Part shown: piece by piece, positions 37,611 to 47,192 of the stretch
Layout: each line of letters starts with the position of its first letter
How positions within the stretch are numbered: position 1 is the first letter of the stretch
Virus record (IMG/VR): IMGVR_UViG_3300035195_000696
Span: 1 to 57,876 of that record
Origin: a virus
Direction: 5' to 3' (one strand)
Length of the DNA: 57,876 nucleotides
The notes under the pieces: generated by a model
Seen by the model: the letters and a program-made list of their open reading frames with translations, nothing else
The model's database searches: none
What the model was told of the DNA's origin: nothing
Made by a program: the position numbers and the translations under genes

Positions 37611-39687
37611 ACTATATGAGGAACTCACAAGAAACCCTTGTGATCCTAATCCAACATCACCTAGAACGATTGATTTCCTTGCAGGAAACAGCGAAGTATT
37701 CGGTACTTATTCACAGGGGGTTTCTGCTGCCTATTGGTTGGCTAGAATTGTTGATGCCGCCTCTATTTTAAAATATCCTTGCTTTAGTGCCGCAGCAGAT
37801 TCTACACTATACAGTGCAACTAATAATGACCATGAATACCAATTAGTATTGCCATTTAAATTTTTAGAACAATTAGATGGCGGGGCTTATAAAGAATGTT
37901 GCTCAATACCACAAGCCGCAGTAGCACACGCTTTCAGGAACTCTGCGGACACTATGAGGGCTTGTCACTATGTAGGAGATAACAATTTCTCAAAAAGTTT
38001 TCACAGAATGGCTACTGAATACATGACATACTGGGGATGGAACAGCATACCAGACAATATGTTGATGATGGGGCCAGATTTAATACCAGCAGAAGAAGTA
38101 GGACGAACTCTAGAAGCACAAGACGTACTTGAAGTAAGGTCTCCTACAGTAGGAGTAATGAATTGTTGGCCCGGAAATCAAGGTGTGCCGGGAGCCGCAC
38201 ATTCATGCGTAGCATGTGCTGGTGAAGATCAGCCAAAGTGTAGATCGTGTGGCTGCTGCCCACCAACCGACCCTCCTCCTGAAAACGACCCTTGCTGTAA
38301 GCAAGGAACTCCAGAGTACTATAGTGAATGTTGTGGATTTGATAGGACTAGCGTATTTGAGGGTAGATATATACAGTTCGCATACTGGGTTCCTTCTCAA
38401 GACGGTTCGCAGAGAGGAGACTTATCATCAGGTAGACAAGATGAAAAAATGTATCACATAGGAGTTTTAGAAAGAAGAGAATATTCAGGTATATGTAACC
38501 TAAGAAACAATCAGGCAGGCAGATTAAACACTATTGATAAAGGCCTATTCTTTGAATGGCTACAGGAACGTAATGGCTGGAATTATGAAACGATGAAGCC
38601 AAAGGTTACTGATCCTGATAGTCCCAACTTAAAACAAGACGAAAAAATAGAACGAATTAGGGCTACAGTGCCTCTTATGCTAGACGTAAGCGTAAGCAGC
38701 AAAGGAGGGATGCCAAGTTCATCCAGTGACTACGAAGCATATCTTAGAACAATAAAGCAACTGCTCTGGAACGGAGAAGGCGTAGCTTTGTTTACTAACG
38801 TAGGTTTTCCCAGCAGAAGAGACAGTCAAGGTTTAGCCTATCCAGATCGAATATGGTATACAATGTATAGTATCATAGGCTATGACGATAGAAGACTAGA
38901 GTTTGATGAATGCGTCTATGTTCTACAATGTCCATTAGGAGATTGGATAAGTGGAGGCAATCCAAGTTGGGGGCCATTACCAGATGGTTCTTTTTTAGTT
39001 ACTGAAACAGTTCTAAAAGACATGATTAGATACATGAACGGTAGCGACTATTATCCTTGTAGACAAGAAGTCTGCCCAGCCAATGAAGGGATAGATTGTA
39101 ATGATCCTTTTGTTAGAGAAGAGTATGCGGGATGTCAAGGAGTTCCTATTTATCCTAACTGCCTCCCCTACTTCTGTACTAAAAGACAAAGTGCTTTCGG
39201 TATGTTATTTGCTCTCTCTCTTAATCCTCGTTTCACCCAAAGTAACAAGGGTGATAATTTGTTGCACTATTCTCAAAGCATACCTACTCATGTTACAGCA
39301 GATTTGATTTCACAGAGTAAGGCTTATTGCAAAATACCTTCTCATGAAATTGAATGCGAAGGAGAAGGAGAAGATGAGAAATGTACTTCTGATGCTGTAA
39401 ATCTAGAGTTTATTTGGGGTTACGGAAGAGTCTTTAATAATGAAGGAGTGATGGATCGTCTTGAAGGTAATATGTACAAGGACAGAGCATTTAAAAAACG
39501 GGCTTATAATCATTCTAGAGAGCATCAGGACATAGAGACATCCGCAATACCTTTAAACTGCGTAGATGAAGTCGGTTCTGCGACCATCAACATACAATGG
39601 GAAAGATATTTAGGCTATCTTAAAGTAAACGTAGCAAAGCCACCGGGATATCACATAATTCACTTAGTAGGAAAAGGATGTTTTTAA
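37597..39687 (+). CDS. papain-like pseudoprotease, probable virion protein
   Basis: 696 aa. Its start (MTPDELYEELTRNP) resembles that of the papain-like gene (LTPDDLYRLYREGMPG). The core aligns by eye with that protein at NVGFPSRRDSQGLAY (versus YGFSNKRDSKGFA) and SGGNPSWGPLPDGSFLVTE (versus SGGHPEWGPIPDGSFLIHA), yet every catalytic residue is replaced: Cys to Gly41, His to Thr422, Asn to Cys445. A Cys-rich insertion with 11 cysteines spans residues 190-246. The C-terminal third has no recognised family. It is likely a structural, possibly ligand-binding, derivative of the active enzyme. Confidence 0.7.
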   Translation: MTPDELYEELTRNPCDPNPTSPRTIDFLAGNSEVFGTYSQGVSAAYWLARIVDAASILKYPCFSAAADSTLYSATNNDHEYQLVLPFKFLEQLDGGAYKECCSIPQAAVAHAFRNSADTMRACHYVGDNNFSKSFHRMATEYMTYWGWNSIPDNMLMMGPDLIPAEEVGRTLEAQDVLEVRSPTVGVMNCWPGNQGVPGAAHSCVACAGEDQPKCRSCGCCPPTDPPPENDPCCKQGTPEYYSECCGFDRTSVFEGRYIQFAYWVPSQDGSQRGDLSSGRQDEKMYHIGVLERREYSGICNLRNNQAGRLNTIDKGLFFEWLQERNGWNYETMKPKVTDPDSPNLKQDEKIERIRATVPLMLDVSVSSKGGMPSSSSDYEAYLRTIKQLLWNGEGVALFTNVGFPSRRDSQGLAYPDRIWYTMYSIIGYDDRRLEFDECVYVLQCPLGDWISGGNPSWGPLPDGSFLVTETVLKDMIRYMNGSDYYPCRQEVCPANEGIDCNDPFVREEYAGCQGVPIYPNCLPYFCTKRQSAFGMLFALSLNPRFTQSNKGDNLLHYSQSIPTHVTADLISQSKAYCKIPSHEIECEGEGEDEKCTSDAVNLEFIWGYGRVFNNEGVMDRLEGNMYKDRAFKKRAYNHSREHQDIETSAIPLNCVDEVGSATINIQWERYLGYLKVNVAKPPGYHIIHLVGKGCF

Positions 39688-41342
39688 TGGATAGATTTGA
39701 AGTAGAAAATTTTACCACAGTCACAGACTTAGTAGATCAGGACTGCACCTTCTCGCTCCCTGTAAAATCAGAGTTTGATCTTGTAGACTTAAATAGATGT
39801 TTTATACAAGGAGGGTCTGTTACGTTTACAGACAAATATAGGCTTTCCAATAGTCAAGCATGTGTAACTGTTATGGAAAAATTGTTTCCAGTGCCTTCAT
39901 GTGTTTATCCAGAAGATGAAGATGGAGAAGAATCAGACACTCCTAAAGAATTAAGAACAGAGGCACAAGCAAGTACGTTGTTTGGTATTTCAGACCCAGA
40001 GACTTTAGGAGAAGTACAGACAAGTAGTGAGTGGGAACCTGCATCAGACTATGAAGACAGCAAGTCTTATGAATATTGGGACTCTGTGAACGCCATAAAC
40101 AACAACATATCTTACACTAACATCCTAGATGAATGCGAAATAAGTTTTTATGGTCTACCTAAAGGAGAAGCATATATATGTTCTTGGGTGAATGGAGGGA
40201 TTCTACTTTGTAATAATATGAACTTTTTTGCAATCAACTTGGATTCTCCACCTCCAGTAGAAGAAGAGGATGCCGCTTTTTTTGCTAGCTTTGAAAACCC
40301 TATGGAATCACGAAACTATGGATGCTATTTAATAATTGATGGTCAAGACAGAAGTAAAATACCAAATAGAGAAGATGGTATTCCTGTAGAGCAAACAGTA
40401 ACGAACCAAGAAATTAGATTTATTAATAACACCTTGACTGCTGAAGAACAATGGTATCACGCGTACTTTGTACAACCGCTAGCGTACAGGCTTACATTTC
40501 AAGACCTTCAAGTTTATAAAATGGATTTAATTTCCTATGACAACAGTGCTGGCGACGATACGACCAAGCTGTTTCCACCACCTGTAAAAAGGCCTGATCT
40601 ACAGGAGGCAGTGTTTGATTACGACAGCATGAGTTCAGAATGCGTGTATAGCTACAGCAGTATAAAGGCTTATGATCTACCAGCAGGAGGTGCAGGATAT
40701 CTAGTTTTCCCAAATCTTGAATTGTATAATACCGAAGTCTCCGCACCTCAAACTATTTATGTGGAGGATGACATCGTGATTGACGAACTATCAGCAATGT
40801 CTTGTGGTAAACTTGTTTGTGGCAGCATAGATAGTCTCGACAGTACAATTACTGTAGGAGACCTAGGAGGTGAAATCCTTGGAGGATGTAACTTAGAGAG
40901 CTCAACTTTAAATGTAGAAAACCTTGCTAATAATCCGCTTGTTGTGGGAGACGCTATTACCGCTAGTTACTCCAATATTAAGATTAATTTTTTAAATTTA
41001 GATGACACATTATCTGCTGTGTTCTCCAGTATTAACATAGGAACTTTTCGTGGTAAGTGCTTCCTTGACGGTAATAATACGGTAAATTTTGGCACCTTTA
41101 TCGGTGCCTGTAATCTCTCAAATCAGGATGCTTTCCGAATAGAAACACTGTATGTTGAAGAAGGTGGATTTCTAAGAGCAAACGGTAAAATCAACAAGGT
41201 ATATGCTTATGATACTATCGGTGTCATTGACTGTATTGTAGAGGTAGATGAATGGTACGGTGAACTTCCCGGTATGTCAAACGCGGGGTCTGTAATTTCA
41301 GGTTATTATAGCCCTGATTTACCTCCTTTTCCGGGGACTTGA
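39687..41342 (+). CDS. beta-rich appendage protein
   Basis: 551 aa; ATG 39687 has AAAGGA upstream, whereas an ATG at 39678 would lie on that site. An acidic N-terminal half is followed by a C-terminal third of short beta repeats (LGGEILGGCNLESSTLNVEN, INIGTFRGKCFLDGNNTVNF) with regular Gly/Asn turns, as in right-handed beta-helices. Such folds occur in tail spikes. No catalytic motif is seen. It overlaps the pseudoprotease stop by one base. Confidence 0.6.
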   Translation: MDRFEVENFTTVTDLVDQDCTFSLPVKSEFDLVDLNRCFIQGGSVTFTDKYRLSNSQACVTVMEKLFPVPSCVYPEDEDGEESDTPKELRTEAQASTLFGISDPETLGEVQTSSEWEPASDYEDSKSYEYWDSVNAINNNISYTNILDECEISFYGLPKGEAYICSWVNGGILLCNNMNFFAINLDSPPPVEEEDAAFFASFENPMESRNYGCYLIIDGQDRSKIPNREDGIPVEQTVTNQEIRFINNTLTAEEQWYHAYFVQPLAYRLTFQDLQVYKMDLISYDNSAGDDTTKLFPPPVKRPDLQEAVFDYDSMSSECVYSYSSIKAYDLPAGGAGYLVFPNLELYNTEVSAPQTIYVEDDIVIDELSAMSCGKLVCGSIDSLDSTITVGDLGGEILGGCNLESSTLNVENLANNPLVVGDAITASYSNIKINFLNLDDTLSAVFSSINIGTFRGKCFLDGNNTVNFGTFIGACNLSNQDAFRIETLYVEEGGFLRANGKINKVYAYDTIGVIDCIVEVDEWYGELPGMSNAGSVISGYYSPDLPPFPGT

Positions 41343-41366
41343 CAACCAGTAGAATAAAACTATTAT
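41339..41366 (+). promoter_or_regulatory. sigma-70-type promoter, TTGACA-N16-TATTAT
   Basis: TTGACA (41339-41344, overlapping the preceding stop) and TATTAT (41361-41366), 16-bp spacer, 29 bases before the start at 41395. It should drive the glycan block. Confidence 0.6.
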
Positions 41367-41394
41367 AAGTATATCTCTATTAAGGAAACGACCT

Positions 41395-41997
41395 ATGTCT
41401 ATATCATACACAGTAGTTGTACAAAATGAACTTAATGAAGTCAAAAGACTTCATCATACGCTAGGAGTCTGCAAAAGGGATCAAGACGAGACTATAGCTG
41501 TGCATCTTTACCGAGAAAACCAAGAAATGAGTGACGCTATCCATGTAGAGATCAAAGAATATTTGATGGATAATTTTGACACATATTGTAACTATAAAAA
41601 TGAAAATGATATAACCCACTTAAAAAACTATGTTTGTGACTTAGCCACTAAAGATTATATTTTCCTGTTAGATGCAAATGAATTTTTAACTGCACAAACA
41701 CTTGCACTGTGGAACAACGTAATCAAGAATGAACCCGCATATGATATATTTTGGACTCCCAGAGTAAATATTGATGATACAATTAGTGATAAAGAAAAAG
41801 AAGAACGATACGGATTAAAACTTAATGAAAAGGGGTGGATCAACTGGCCTGATAATCAGCCTAGAATTATTAAAAAAAGTGCTGGTCTGATATGGCAACA
41901 ACAGGAAAGAGGCATCTCAATCAAAGGGGCTAAAAAGTCAGGGTCTCTGGCACCAGACCCAAGACTAGCTACCGTAAACCATAAGAGGAATCAATGA
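41395..41997 (+). CDS. degenerate GT2-like glycosyltransferase (paralogue 1)
   Basis: 200 aa, behind AAGGAAAC. Aligns along its length with the next gene: MSISYTVVVQNELNE, then DYIFLLDANEFLTAQTLALW, then LNEKGWINWPDNQPRIIKK. In GT2 enzymes the metal site is DADE; here it reads DANE, and the downstream VHEQ element is replaced by ERGI. It is probably inactive or altered in specificity. Tandem duplication of 41994. Confidence 0.7.
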   Translation: MSISYTVVVQNELNEVKRLHHTLGVCKRDQDETIAVHLYRENQEMSDAIHVEIKEYLMDNFDTYCNYKNENDITHLKNYVCDLATKDYIFLLDANEFLTAQTLALWNNVIKNEPAYDIFWTPRVNIDDTISDKEKEERYGLKLNEKGWINWPDNQPRIIKKSAGLIWQQQERGISIKGAKKSGSLAPDPRLATVNHKRNQ

Positions 41998-42626
41998 GCA
42001 TATCGTACACTGTAACAGTTTATAACGAGTTAAAAGAACTAAAGACTCTCCTTCCACTTCTCAAACAGGTTAGGTCACATAATGATGAAATAATTATCGT
42101 GCATACTTTTAGAGAAGAAAAAGAAAAACAGACAAACTTAGATGTAGATATCCGTCAATACTCACAGCAAGTAGCAGATACATACATGAGGTATCATTTT
42201 GATAAAAGGTTTGCTGAAATGAAAAATTTTACCAATGGATTAGCTAATAAAGATTGGATTATAAATTTCGATGCAGACGAATACGCTTCTGTGGAAACAA
42301 TCGAAATATGGAAAAGCCAACTAACAGAAGAAGTTGACATGTTATATGTTCCTCGTATCAATACAGTAGAAGGCCACACAGAAGAAGACGTTAAGAAATA
42401 TAGCTGGAACATCAATGAAAACGGATGGATTAACTGGCCTGACTATCAGCCAAGAATATTTAAAAATAACGGCAACATTAGATGGGAAGGTAACGTCCAC
42501 GAACAAATTGTAGGATACAAAGAAATGGGAGGGTTTCCGCAAAATCCACAATGTGCATTAATACATAGTAAAGAGATTAATAAGCAACGCCAACAAAACG
42601 AATTATATGAAAGTATTAAAAGATAA
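41994..42626 (+). CDS. GT2-family glycosyltransferase (paralogue 2)
   Basis: 210 aa, ATGA-type overlap with the previous gene. MSISYTVTVYNELKELKTLL, AEMKNFTNGLANKDWIINFD, ADEYASVE (intact DADE), LYVPRINTVEG and IRWEGNVHEQIVG, the usual order for a small GT2 enzyme. It probably adds a sugar using a nucleotide-sugar donor. The intact copy of a tandem pair. Confidence 0.8.
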   Translation: MSISYTVTVYNELKELKTLLPLLKQVRSHNDEIIIVHTFREEKEKQTNLDVDIRQYSQQVADTYMRYHFDKRFAEMKNFTNGLANKDWIINFDADEYASVETIEIWKSQLTEEVDMLYVPRINTVEGHTEEDVKKYSWNINENGWINWPDYQPRIFKNNGNIRWEGNVHEQIVGYKEMGGFPQNPQCALIHSKEINKQRQQNELYESIKR

Positions 42627-42964
42627 TGGATAAGTTACGCTACATAATACATATGTTCCCCTTTTGTAAAGAGTCCTCAGAATATAAATCGGAGGAATCT
42701 CTGAACAACTGGGCAGACACAGAAGATTTTATAGAACTATTTGACAACTTTGTACAGGTTTGTGTTAGGCCTTTATATCTGGGTGCAATAGTGGTAGACT
42801 CTAAGCCTGTATTTATAATAGGAGAGCCTACAGAATGCGAATATGGCTGGTACACTAAAAATGAATCTGTTTTTTGCGTACCTTTCACAGACAGTATGTC
42901 AATGAAGTTTAGTGTCTCTAAGCAAACTATTGATACAGGAGAATACTACAGACAATATGATTAG
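42626..42964 (+). CDS. 112-aa hypothetical protein
   Basis: The start shares one base with the previous stop. A Cys/Tyr-containing soluble protein (LRYIIHMFPFCKESSEYKSE, EPTECEYGWYTKNES). No known motif. Lies inside the glycan operon and overlaps the next gene by eight bases. Confidence 0.5.
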   Translation: MDKLRYIIHMFPFCKESSEYKSEESLNNWADTEDFIELFDNFVQVCVRPLYLGAIVVDSKPVFIIGEPTECEYGWYTKNESVFCVPFTDSMSMKFSVSKQTIDTGEYYRQYD

Positions 42965-43727
42965 TGTAATTATACCAACATTTAAGACTCCTCAAGCATT
43001 AGACTTATGTTTACGGTCTGTTATTGAAGGACAGGAAAAACTCAATGAGATATTAGTGATTGTTGATGGAACCCTTGAGGTCAATACAGATGTTCTCAGT
43101 AAATACTACAGCCAAATACACCCTGTCGTCCTACCTAGCAATGTTGGAATGACCAGAGCACAAAACCTTGGAGTGTCTTTAGCTAAAAATAAGCGTGTGC
43201 TTATTACAAATGATGACAATGTTTTCCCCAAGGGATGGGACACTATTTTGGGGAAATTAGATGTTACAAATTCAGTGATGGCACCCAATCAGATTGAGCC
43301 TTACAACAGCATGTTTAGCCAGTTTGTTATTAAGGACTGCGGTAAAGACCCAACAGAGTTTGACTTAGAAGGTTTTTGGGAATTTGAAGAGTCCCAAAGA
43401 AAAGACCTAATTGAAGACACCGGCTCTACCTATCCGATATATATGAGCAGGTTGAATTATATGGCTTGTGGAGGCTTTGATATAGAATATCCTACTTTAA
43501 CAGGTTCATATACTGATTGGGATTTTTTCTTGAAATGCGAACTTAATGGATGGAAGATGCTAAGGACTTATCAGTGTTCTTTTTATCATTTTGTTTCAGT
43601 AAGCAGAAAAAGTTCAGAAGCTAAAGTCAAAGAGCAGTCGATAGAAGCAGAATGTAAAAAGTTTTTTGCTACTAAATGGCAAAATCAACCGAAACACAAT
43701 CCAATAAATAATTCTAAAATGATATAG
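42957..43727 (+). CDS. GT2-family glycosyltransferase
   Basis: 256 aa from ATG 42957 (MISVIIPTFKTPQALDLCLR), which is where the conserved GT-A fold begins; an in-frame start at 42912 would add 15 residues outside it. NVGMTRAQNLGVSLAKNKRV, LITNDDNVFPKGWD (DDN metal site) and YTDWDFFLKCELNGWKM complete the pattern. Likely adds a sugar to a virion or surface glycan. Confidence 0.83.
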   Translation: MISVIIPTFKTPQALDLCLRSVIEGQEKLNEILVIVDGTLEVNTDVLSKYYSQIHPVVLPSNVGMTRAQNLGVSLAKNKRVLITNDDNVFPKGWDTILGKLDVTNSVMAPNQIEPYNSMFSQFVIKDCGKDPTEFDLEGFWEFEESQRKDLIEDTGSTYPIYMSRLNYMACGGFDIEYPTLTGSYTDWDFFLKCELNGWKMLRTYQCSFYHFVSVSRKSSEAKVKEQSIEAECKKFFATKWQNQPKHNPINNSKMI

Positions 43728-43737
43728 AGGGGCAACA

Positions 43738-44727
43738 ATGACAAAATGTTTAATCACCGGTAATGCTGGACTTCTAGGTTCCAACTTAGCAGACTATATA
43801 TTAGATAATACAGATTGGATAGTCTATGGTGCTGATGATATGAGTGGAGGATATGAAAACAATATAGACCCTCGCGTAAACCATAATACAATTAGCTGCA
43901 ACCACTCTGACTTTAAGAACTATTTTGCTAAAATTAAACCGGATTATGTATTTCATCTAGCCGCTTATGCAGCGGAAGGATTGAGTCCTTTTATTAGATG
44001 TTTTAATTATGAAAATAATCTCAAGGCAACCGCAAATGTGGTCAACTGCTGTATCATGAATGGAGTAGAGAGACTTGTATTTACTTCTACTATGGCTACA
44101 TATGGTGACTTAGAAGCACCATTCGATGAAGCTATGCAGCCTATGCCTATTGATCCATATGGAGTCGCTAAATATGCTGCTGAGTGCGATATACGCATAG
44201 CAGGAGAGCAACACGGTTTAGATTGGTGTGTTATTAGACCCCATAATGTTTATGGTCGCAAACAGAACATTTGGGATAAATACAGAAACGTATTAGGAAT
44301 ATGGATGTATCAGGCATTAAACAATGAACCTATGACTATATTTGGAGATGGTCATCAGACAAGAGCATTCAGCCATATTAATGACAGCGTAGAACCACTA
44401 TTTAAATCAGCGGTTGACTCCAGAGCATCTAAGCAAATTATTAATCTAGGAGGAATGAAAGAATTTTCTATAAATTTCGCCTGTGACACTTTGTTAAATA
44501 TCATAGGAGATGGTTCTAAAAAACATTTAGAGAGTAGACACGAAGTAAAACATGCTTTCGCTACTTACCAAAAATCTATAGACTTATTAGATTTTGAACA
44601 CAAGACCGATCTAAAAGAAGGTCTAGTTGATATGTGGGAGTGGGCTAAAAAGCAACCTAAACGTGAAAGGTTCATTTGGCCTTTTTATGAAATAGATAAA
44701 AATATTTATTCTTACTGGAAACATTAA
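43738..44727 (+). CDS. NAD-dependent sugar epimerase/dehydratase (extended SDR)
   Basis: 329 aa. MTKCLITGNAGLLGSNLADY is the NAD-binding loop, YVFHLAAYAAEG and FTSTMATYGD the central strands, and DPYGVAKYAAECDIR the Tyr-x3-Lys catalytic pair. HNVYGRKQNIWDKY and FGDGHQTRAFSHI follow GalE-type enzymes. It interconverts nucleotide sugars, most likely a UDP-hexose, for the neighbouring transferases. Confidence 0.86.
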   Translation: MTKCLITGNAGLLGSNLADYILDNTDWIVYGADDMSGGYENNIDPRVNHNTISCNHSDFKNYFAKIKPDYVFHLAAYAAEGLSPFIRCFNYENNLKATANVVNCCIMNGVERLVFTSTMATYGDLEAPFDEAMQPMPIDPYGVAKYAAECDIRIAGEQHGLDWCVIRPHNVYGRKQNIWDKYRNVLGIWMYQALNNEPMTIFGDGHQTRAFSHINDSVEPLFKSAVDSRASKQIINLGGMKEFSINFACDTLLNIIGDGSKKHLESRHEVKHAFATYQKSIDLLDFEHKTDLKEGLVDMWEWAKKQPKRERFIWPFYEIDKNIYSYWKH

Positions 44728-44728
44728 T

Positions 44729-45283
44729 ATGATTGACATTAGGCAAACTTTTATTTTAGACTGCGTAGTAATGTACCCAAACGTAAAACACAGAGACCGT
44801 GGAGTATTTGCAGAGATGTACAAGCGTTGTGCTCTGCCTGAGTTTGTCCCATTTCAAACAAATTATGAAGAAGCTACAGTCGGTACGATTTCTGGAATAC
44901 ACCAGACTCCTTATGCAAAATTAATTAGTTGTCTCGCCGGTAAGGTGTATATTGTATGTGTAGACTTACGACCGAAGAGTGAAACATACAACCAATATTT
45001 TGGAACTACTATTGATTCTGAAATATTAAACAGTATTTACATTCCTCCAAATTGTGGTCATGGGTTTTTTGCACAAGAAGACTGTAAACTTTATCATCAA
45101 CAAGATTCTGTGTATGACCCTAAGCATGATGTGGGGCATTGCTGGTGTGATCCTACATTTAATATTATTTGGCCGGTGGCAACACCTAGCGTTATATCAC
45201 AAAGAGATAAAAAATCATGCGAAGACATCTTAAAAAATGTATCGACGAGCAATCAACCCTCTACAAATCAGTTAGAGCATTAG
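44729..45283 (+). CDS. dTDP-4-dehydrorhamnose 3,5-epimerase-like
   Basis: 184 aa. The cupin shape of RmlC is visible: RGVFAEMYKRCALPEFVPFQ, GTISGIHQTPYAKLISCLAG (active-site His), VYIVCVDLRP, IPPNCGHGFFAQEDCKLYHQ and FNIIWPVATPSVIS. RmlC makes dTDP-rhamnose precursors; no RmlA, B or D lies in view, so it may act on a host-made intermediate or another 4-keto sugar. Six cysteines is unusual. Confidence 0.8.
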   Translation: MIDIRQTFILDCVVMYPNVKHRDRGVFAEMYKRCALPEFVPFQTNYEEATVGTISGIHQTPYAKLISCLAGKVYIVCVDLRPKSETYNQYFGTTIDSEILNSIYIPPNCGHGFFAQEDCKLYHQQDSVYDPKHDVGHCWCDPTFNIIWPVATPSVISQRDKKSCEDILKNVSTSNQPSTNQLEH

Positions 45284-46608
45284 TACCTGACTTTAATCAC
45301 ATAGAATATTTAAACGTAAACCCAGACCTACAAGAGCATTTTCTATTCGATAAATTTGATTTATATCTGCACTATTTAATGATGGGACAAAAAGAGAATA
45401 GGCCTGTTAAAAATCTATACCACACTGAACTATCTTCTTTACCTAGTAGCTTTGACCCCGATATATATACTTTTATTAATCCCGAAATAAAAAAGATGAA
45501 ATCTCCTAGCGATCATTTCATGAAACATGGCTATGGAGAAGGTAGACTGTGGGATGTAGGCATGTCTTACCAAGAACTAAATAAGTTCTTAGTAGAGCAA
45601 GACATATTTTTTGACGATGATGCTATTGTCCTAGTAAATCACCATACTAGCAGAACAGGTGCTCCTTTTTACTTACAGGATTTAGCTAATTGGCTTGTTG
45701 ACCAAGGAGAGAAAGTTGTATGGGTAGACATCTTCCCTTCAGACTGTTTCAAATTACACAAATCTATACAAAAGATATACTACTTTGGCAATACTAATAT
45801 ACTTAAAGACATATTAGATGCTAATGAACCTAGATTAATTTACTCAAACTCTATGACTAGGATAACTAAAGACTACAAAGTTTTTGAAAAATACCTAGGT
45901 CGTACAATATTACATCTCCATGAGACCTATAATGATCTATACAGATGTTTTGACTTAAACAGAAAAGAAATCATAACACTGATATCGCAGTTTAAATCTA
46001 CGTATTTTGTAGCAGATAAAATAATGCAAAACTTTAATTTACCACCAGAGATTAAAAAGAAATGTAAACTGGTTCCAGAATTTATACATCCTGCTCGTCA
46101 AGCTAAAATTTTAAAAACTAGAAAAAGGACAAGAAAAAACAAACGTATTAAAATAGGAATGTGCGGTACTGTATGTGGTCGCAAAAACCCTAGATTGTTT
46201 GCTTTATTAGCAAGAGACAACCCTGAATATGATTTCATTTGGATAGGAGGAGAATTTCCGCACAATGAAACAAATCTTTCCTGTCTTCCCGTAACAAAAA
46301 ACCCGTATAAAGAACTAGAAAAATTAGACTATTTTATATTAACTAGCACCCGTGACCCTTGTCCTGTGGTAGTGTTAGAGTCTTTATTAATGAATCATAA
46401 GATAATATTATTAGAAGGTAACATTAGATACGAGCATCCAATAGAAGAACTAGAGAATGTAATTTTAATTAAAGACCATAAACTTAATGAAAAAACTATT
46501 GTACAGAAATTTACCAGCCTAAAACTGGATAATGAATTTAATAAAACTAATAAGAATCAAGACTATATAATAAGTAACTTTAGCAAACCACAGATAGGTG
46601 ATTTATGA
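45217..46608 (+). CDS. large GT-B glycosyltransferase with N-terminal helical domain
   Basis: 463 aa. The start inside the preceding gene has no good ribosome site; a later start is possible. An N-terminal domain with FNHIEYLNVNPDLQEHF and HYLMMGQKENRP, repeated as DPDIYTFINPEIK and HGYGEGR, is a motif found fused to glycosyltransferases. The GT4-like part holds VNHHTSRTGAPFYLQDLANW, LHLHETYND, IKIGMCGTVCGRKNPRLFAL and STRDPCPVVVLESL. It transfers a sugar from an unknown donor. Confidence 0.78.
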   Translation: MRRHLKKCIDEQSTLYKSVRALVPDFNHIEYLNVNPDLQEHFLFDKFDLYLHYLMMGQKENRPVKNLYHTELSSLPSSFDPDIYTFINPEIKKMKSPSDHFMKHGYGEGRLWDVGMSYQELNKFLVEQDIFFDDDAIVLVNHHTSRTGAPFYLQDLANWLVDQGEKVVWVDIFPSDCFKLHKSIQKIYYFGNTNILKDILDANEPRLIYSNSMTRITKDYKVFEKYLGRTILHLHETYNDLYRCFDLNRKEIITLISQFKSTYFVADKIMQNFNLPPEIKKKCKLVPEFIHPARQAKILKTRKRTRKNKRIKIGMCGTVCGRKNPRLFALLARDNPEYDFIWIGGEFPHNETNLSCLPVTKNPYKELEKLDYFILTSTRDPCPVVVLESLLMNHKIILLEGNIRYEHPIEELENVILIKDHKLNEKTIVQKFTSLKLDNEFNKTNKNQDYIISNFSKPQIGDL

Positions 46609-47192
46609 TAGTAAACCGTAAGAAGAAATTTTGTATTTACACACCTTTTAAAAATTATTCTAGTAGCATAATAGACTTCTTTAATCAATGGAATTGCTAT
46701 ACTAGGTTTCTGGGTAGTAATCCACATTATAGCTGGGAGACTACATTATGGACAAATCCCCATTCAGCCACGGTTCCTGAACTAGTTATGCAAGAAGGAT
46801 GGAAAAGATATTTACCGATTAGAAACCCATATGATAGAGTTATTAGTCAATGGAAGTGGCATATACAAATGGAAAATGACGGTATATCATTTGATGAGTG
46901 GTTAATGATACACTCTAAGCAAGCAGTACAAATGCCTGTCAGCATAGTATATCCGCAATATACACATCTAATAAAATGTGAAAATATCATTGAAGAATTT
47001 TTAAACAATGAAGACATATATCACGGTGACGGTCCAGAAAGGTTCGATATACTTAACAACTTTCCGCATACTAATAAAAGTCTAATTAAAAAATCTATAG
47101 CGTTAACTCAGAGACAACAAGACATTATATATTACTATCACTATATGGATTTTATTGTTGGAGACTACTCAAAAAACTATAATCCTTCTTGA
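46605..47192 (+). CDS. sulfotransferase-family protein
   Basis: 195 aa. LPIRNPYDRVISQWKWHI is the 3'-phosphate-binding motif of PAPS-dependent sulfotransferases (RNPxxRxxSxW); the 5' site is weaker (YTPFKNYSSSIIDFF). Shorter than usual (about 250 aa). It likely sulfates a glycan made by the preceding genes; Planctomycetes are rich in sulfated-glycan chemistry, a suggestive context only. Confidence 0.65.
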   Translation: MIVNRKKKFCIYTPFKNYSSSIIDFFNQWNCYTRFLGSNPHYSWETTLWTNPHSATVPELVMQEGWKRYLPIRNPYDRVISQWKWHIQMENDGISFDEWLMIHSKQAVQMPVSIVYPQYTHLIKCENIIEEFLNNEDIYHGDGPERFDILNNFPHTNKSLIKKSIALTQRQQDIIYYYHYMDFIVGDYSKNYNPS

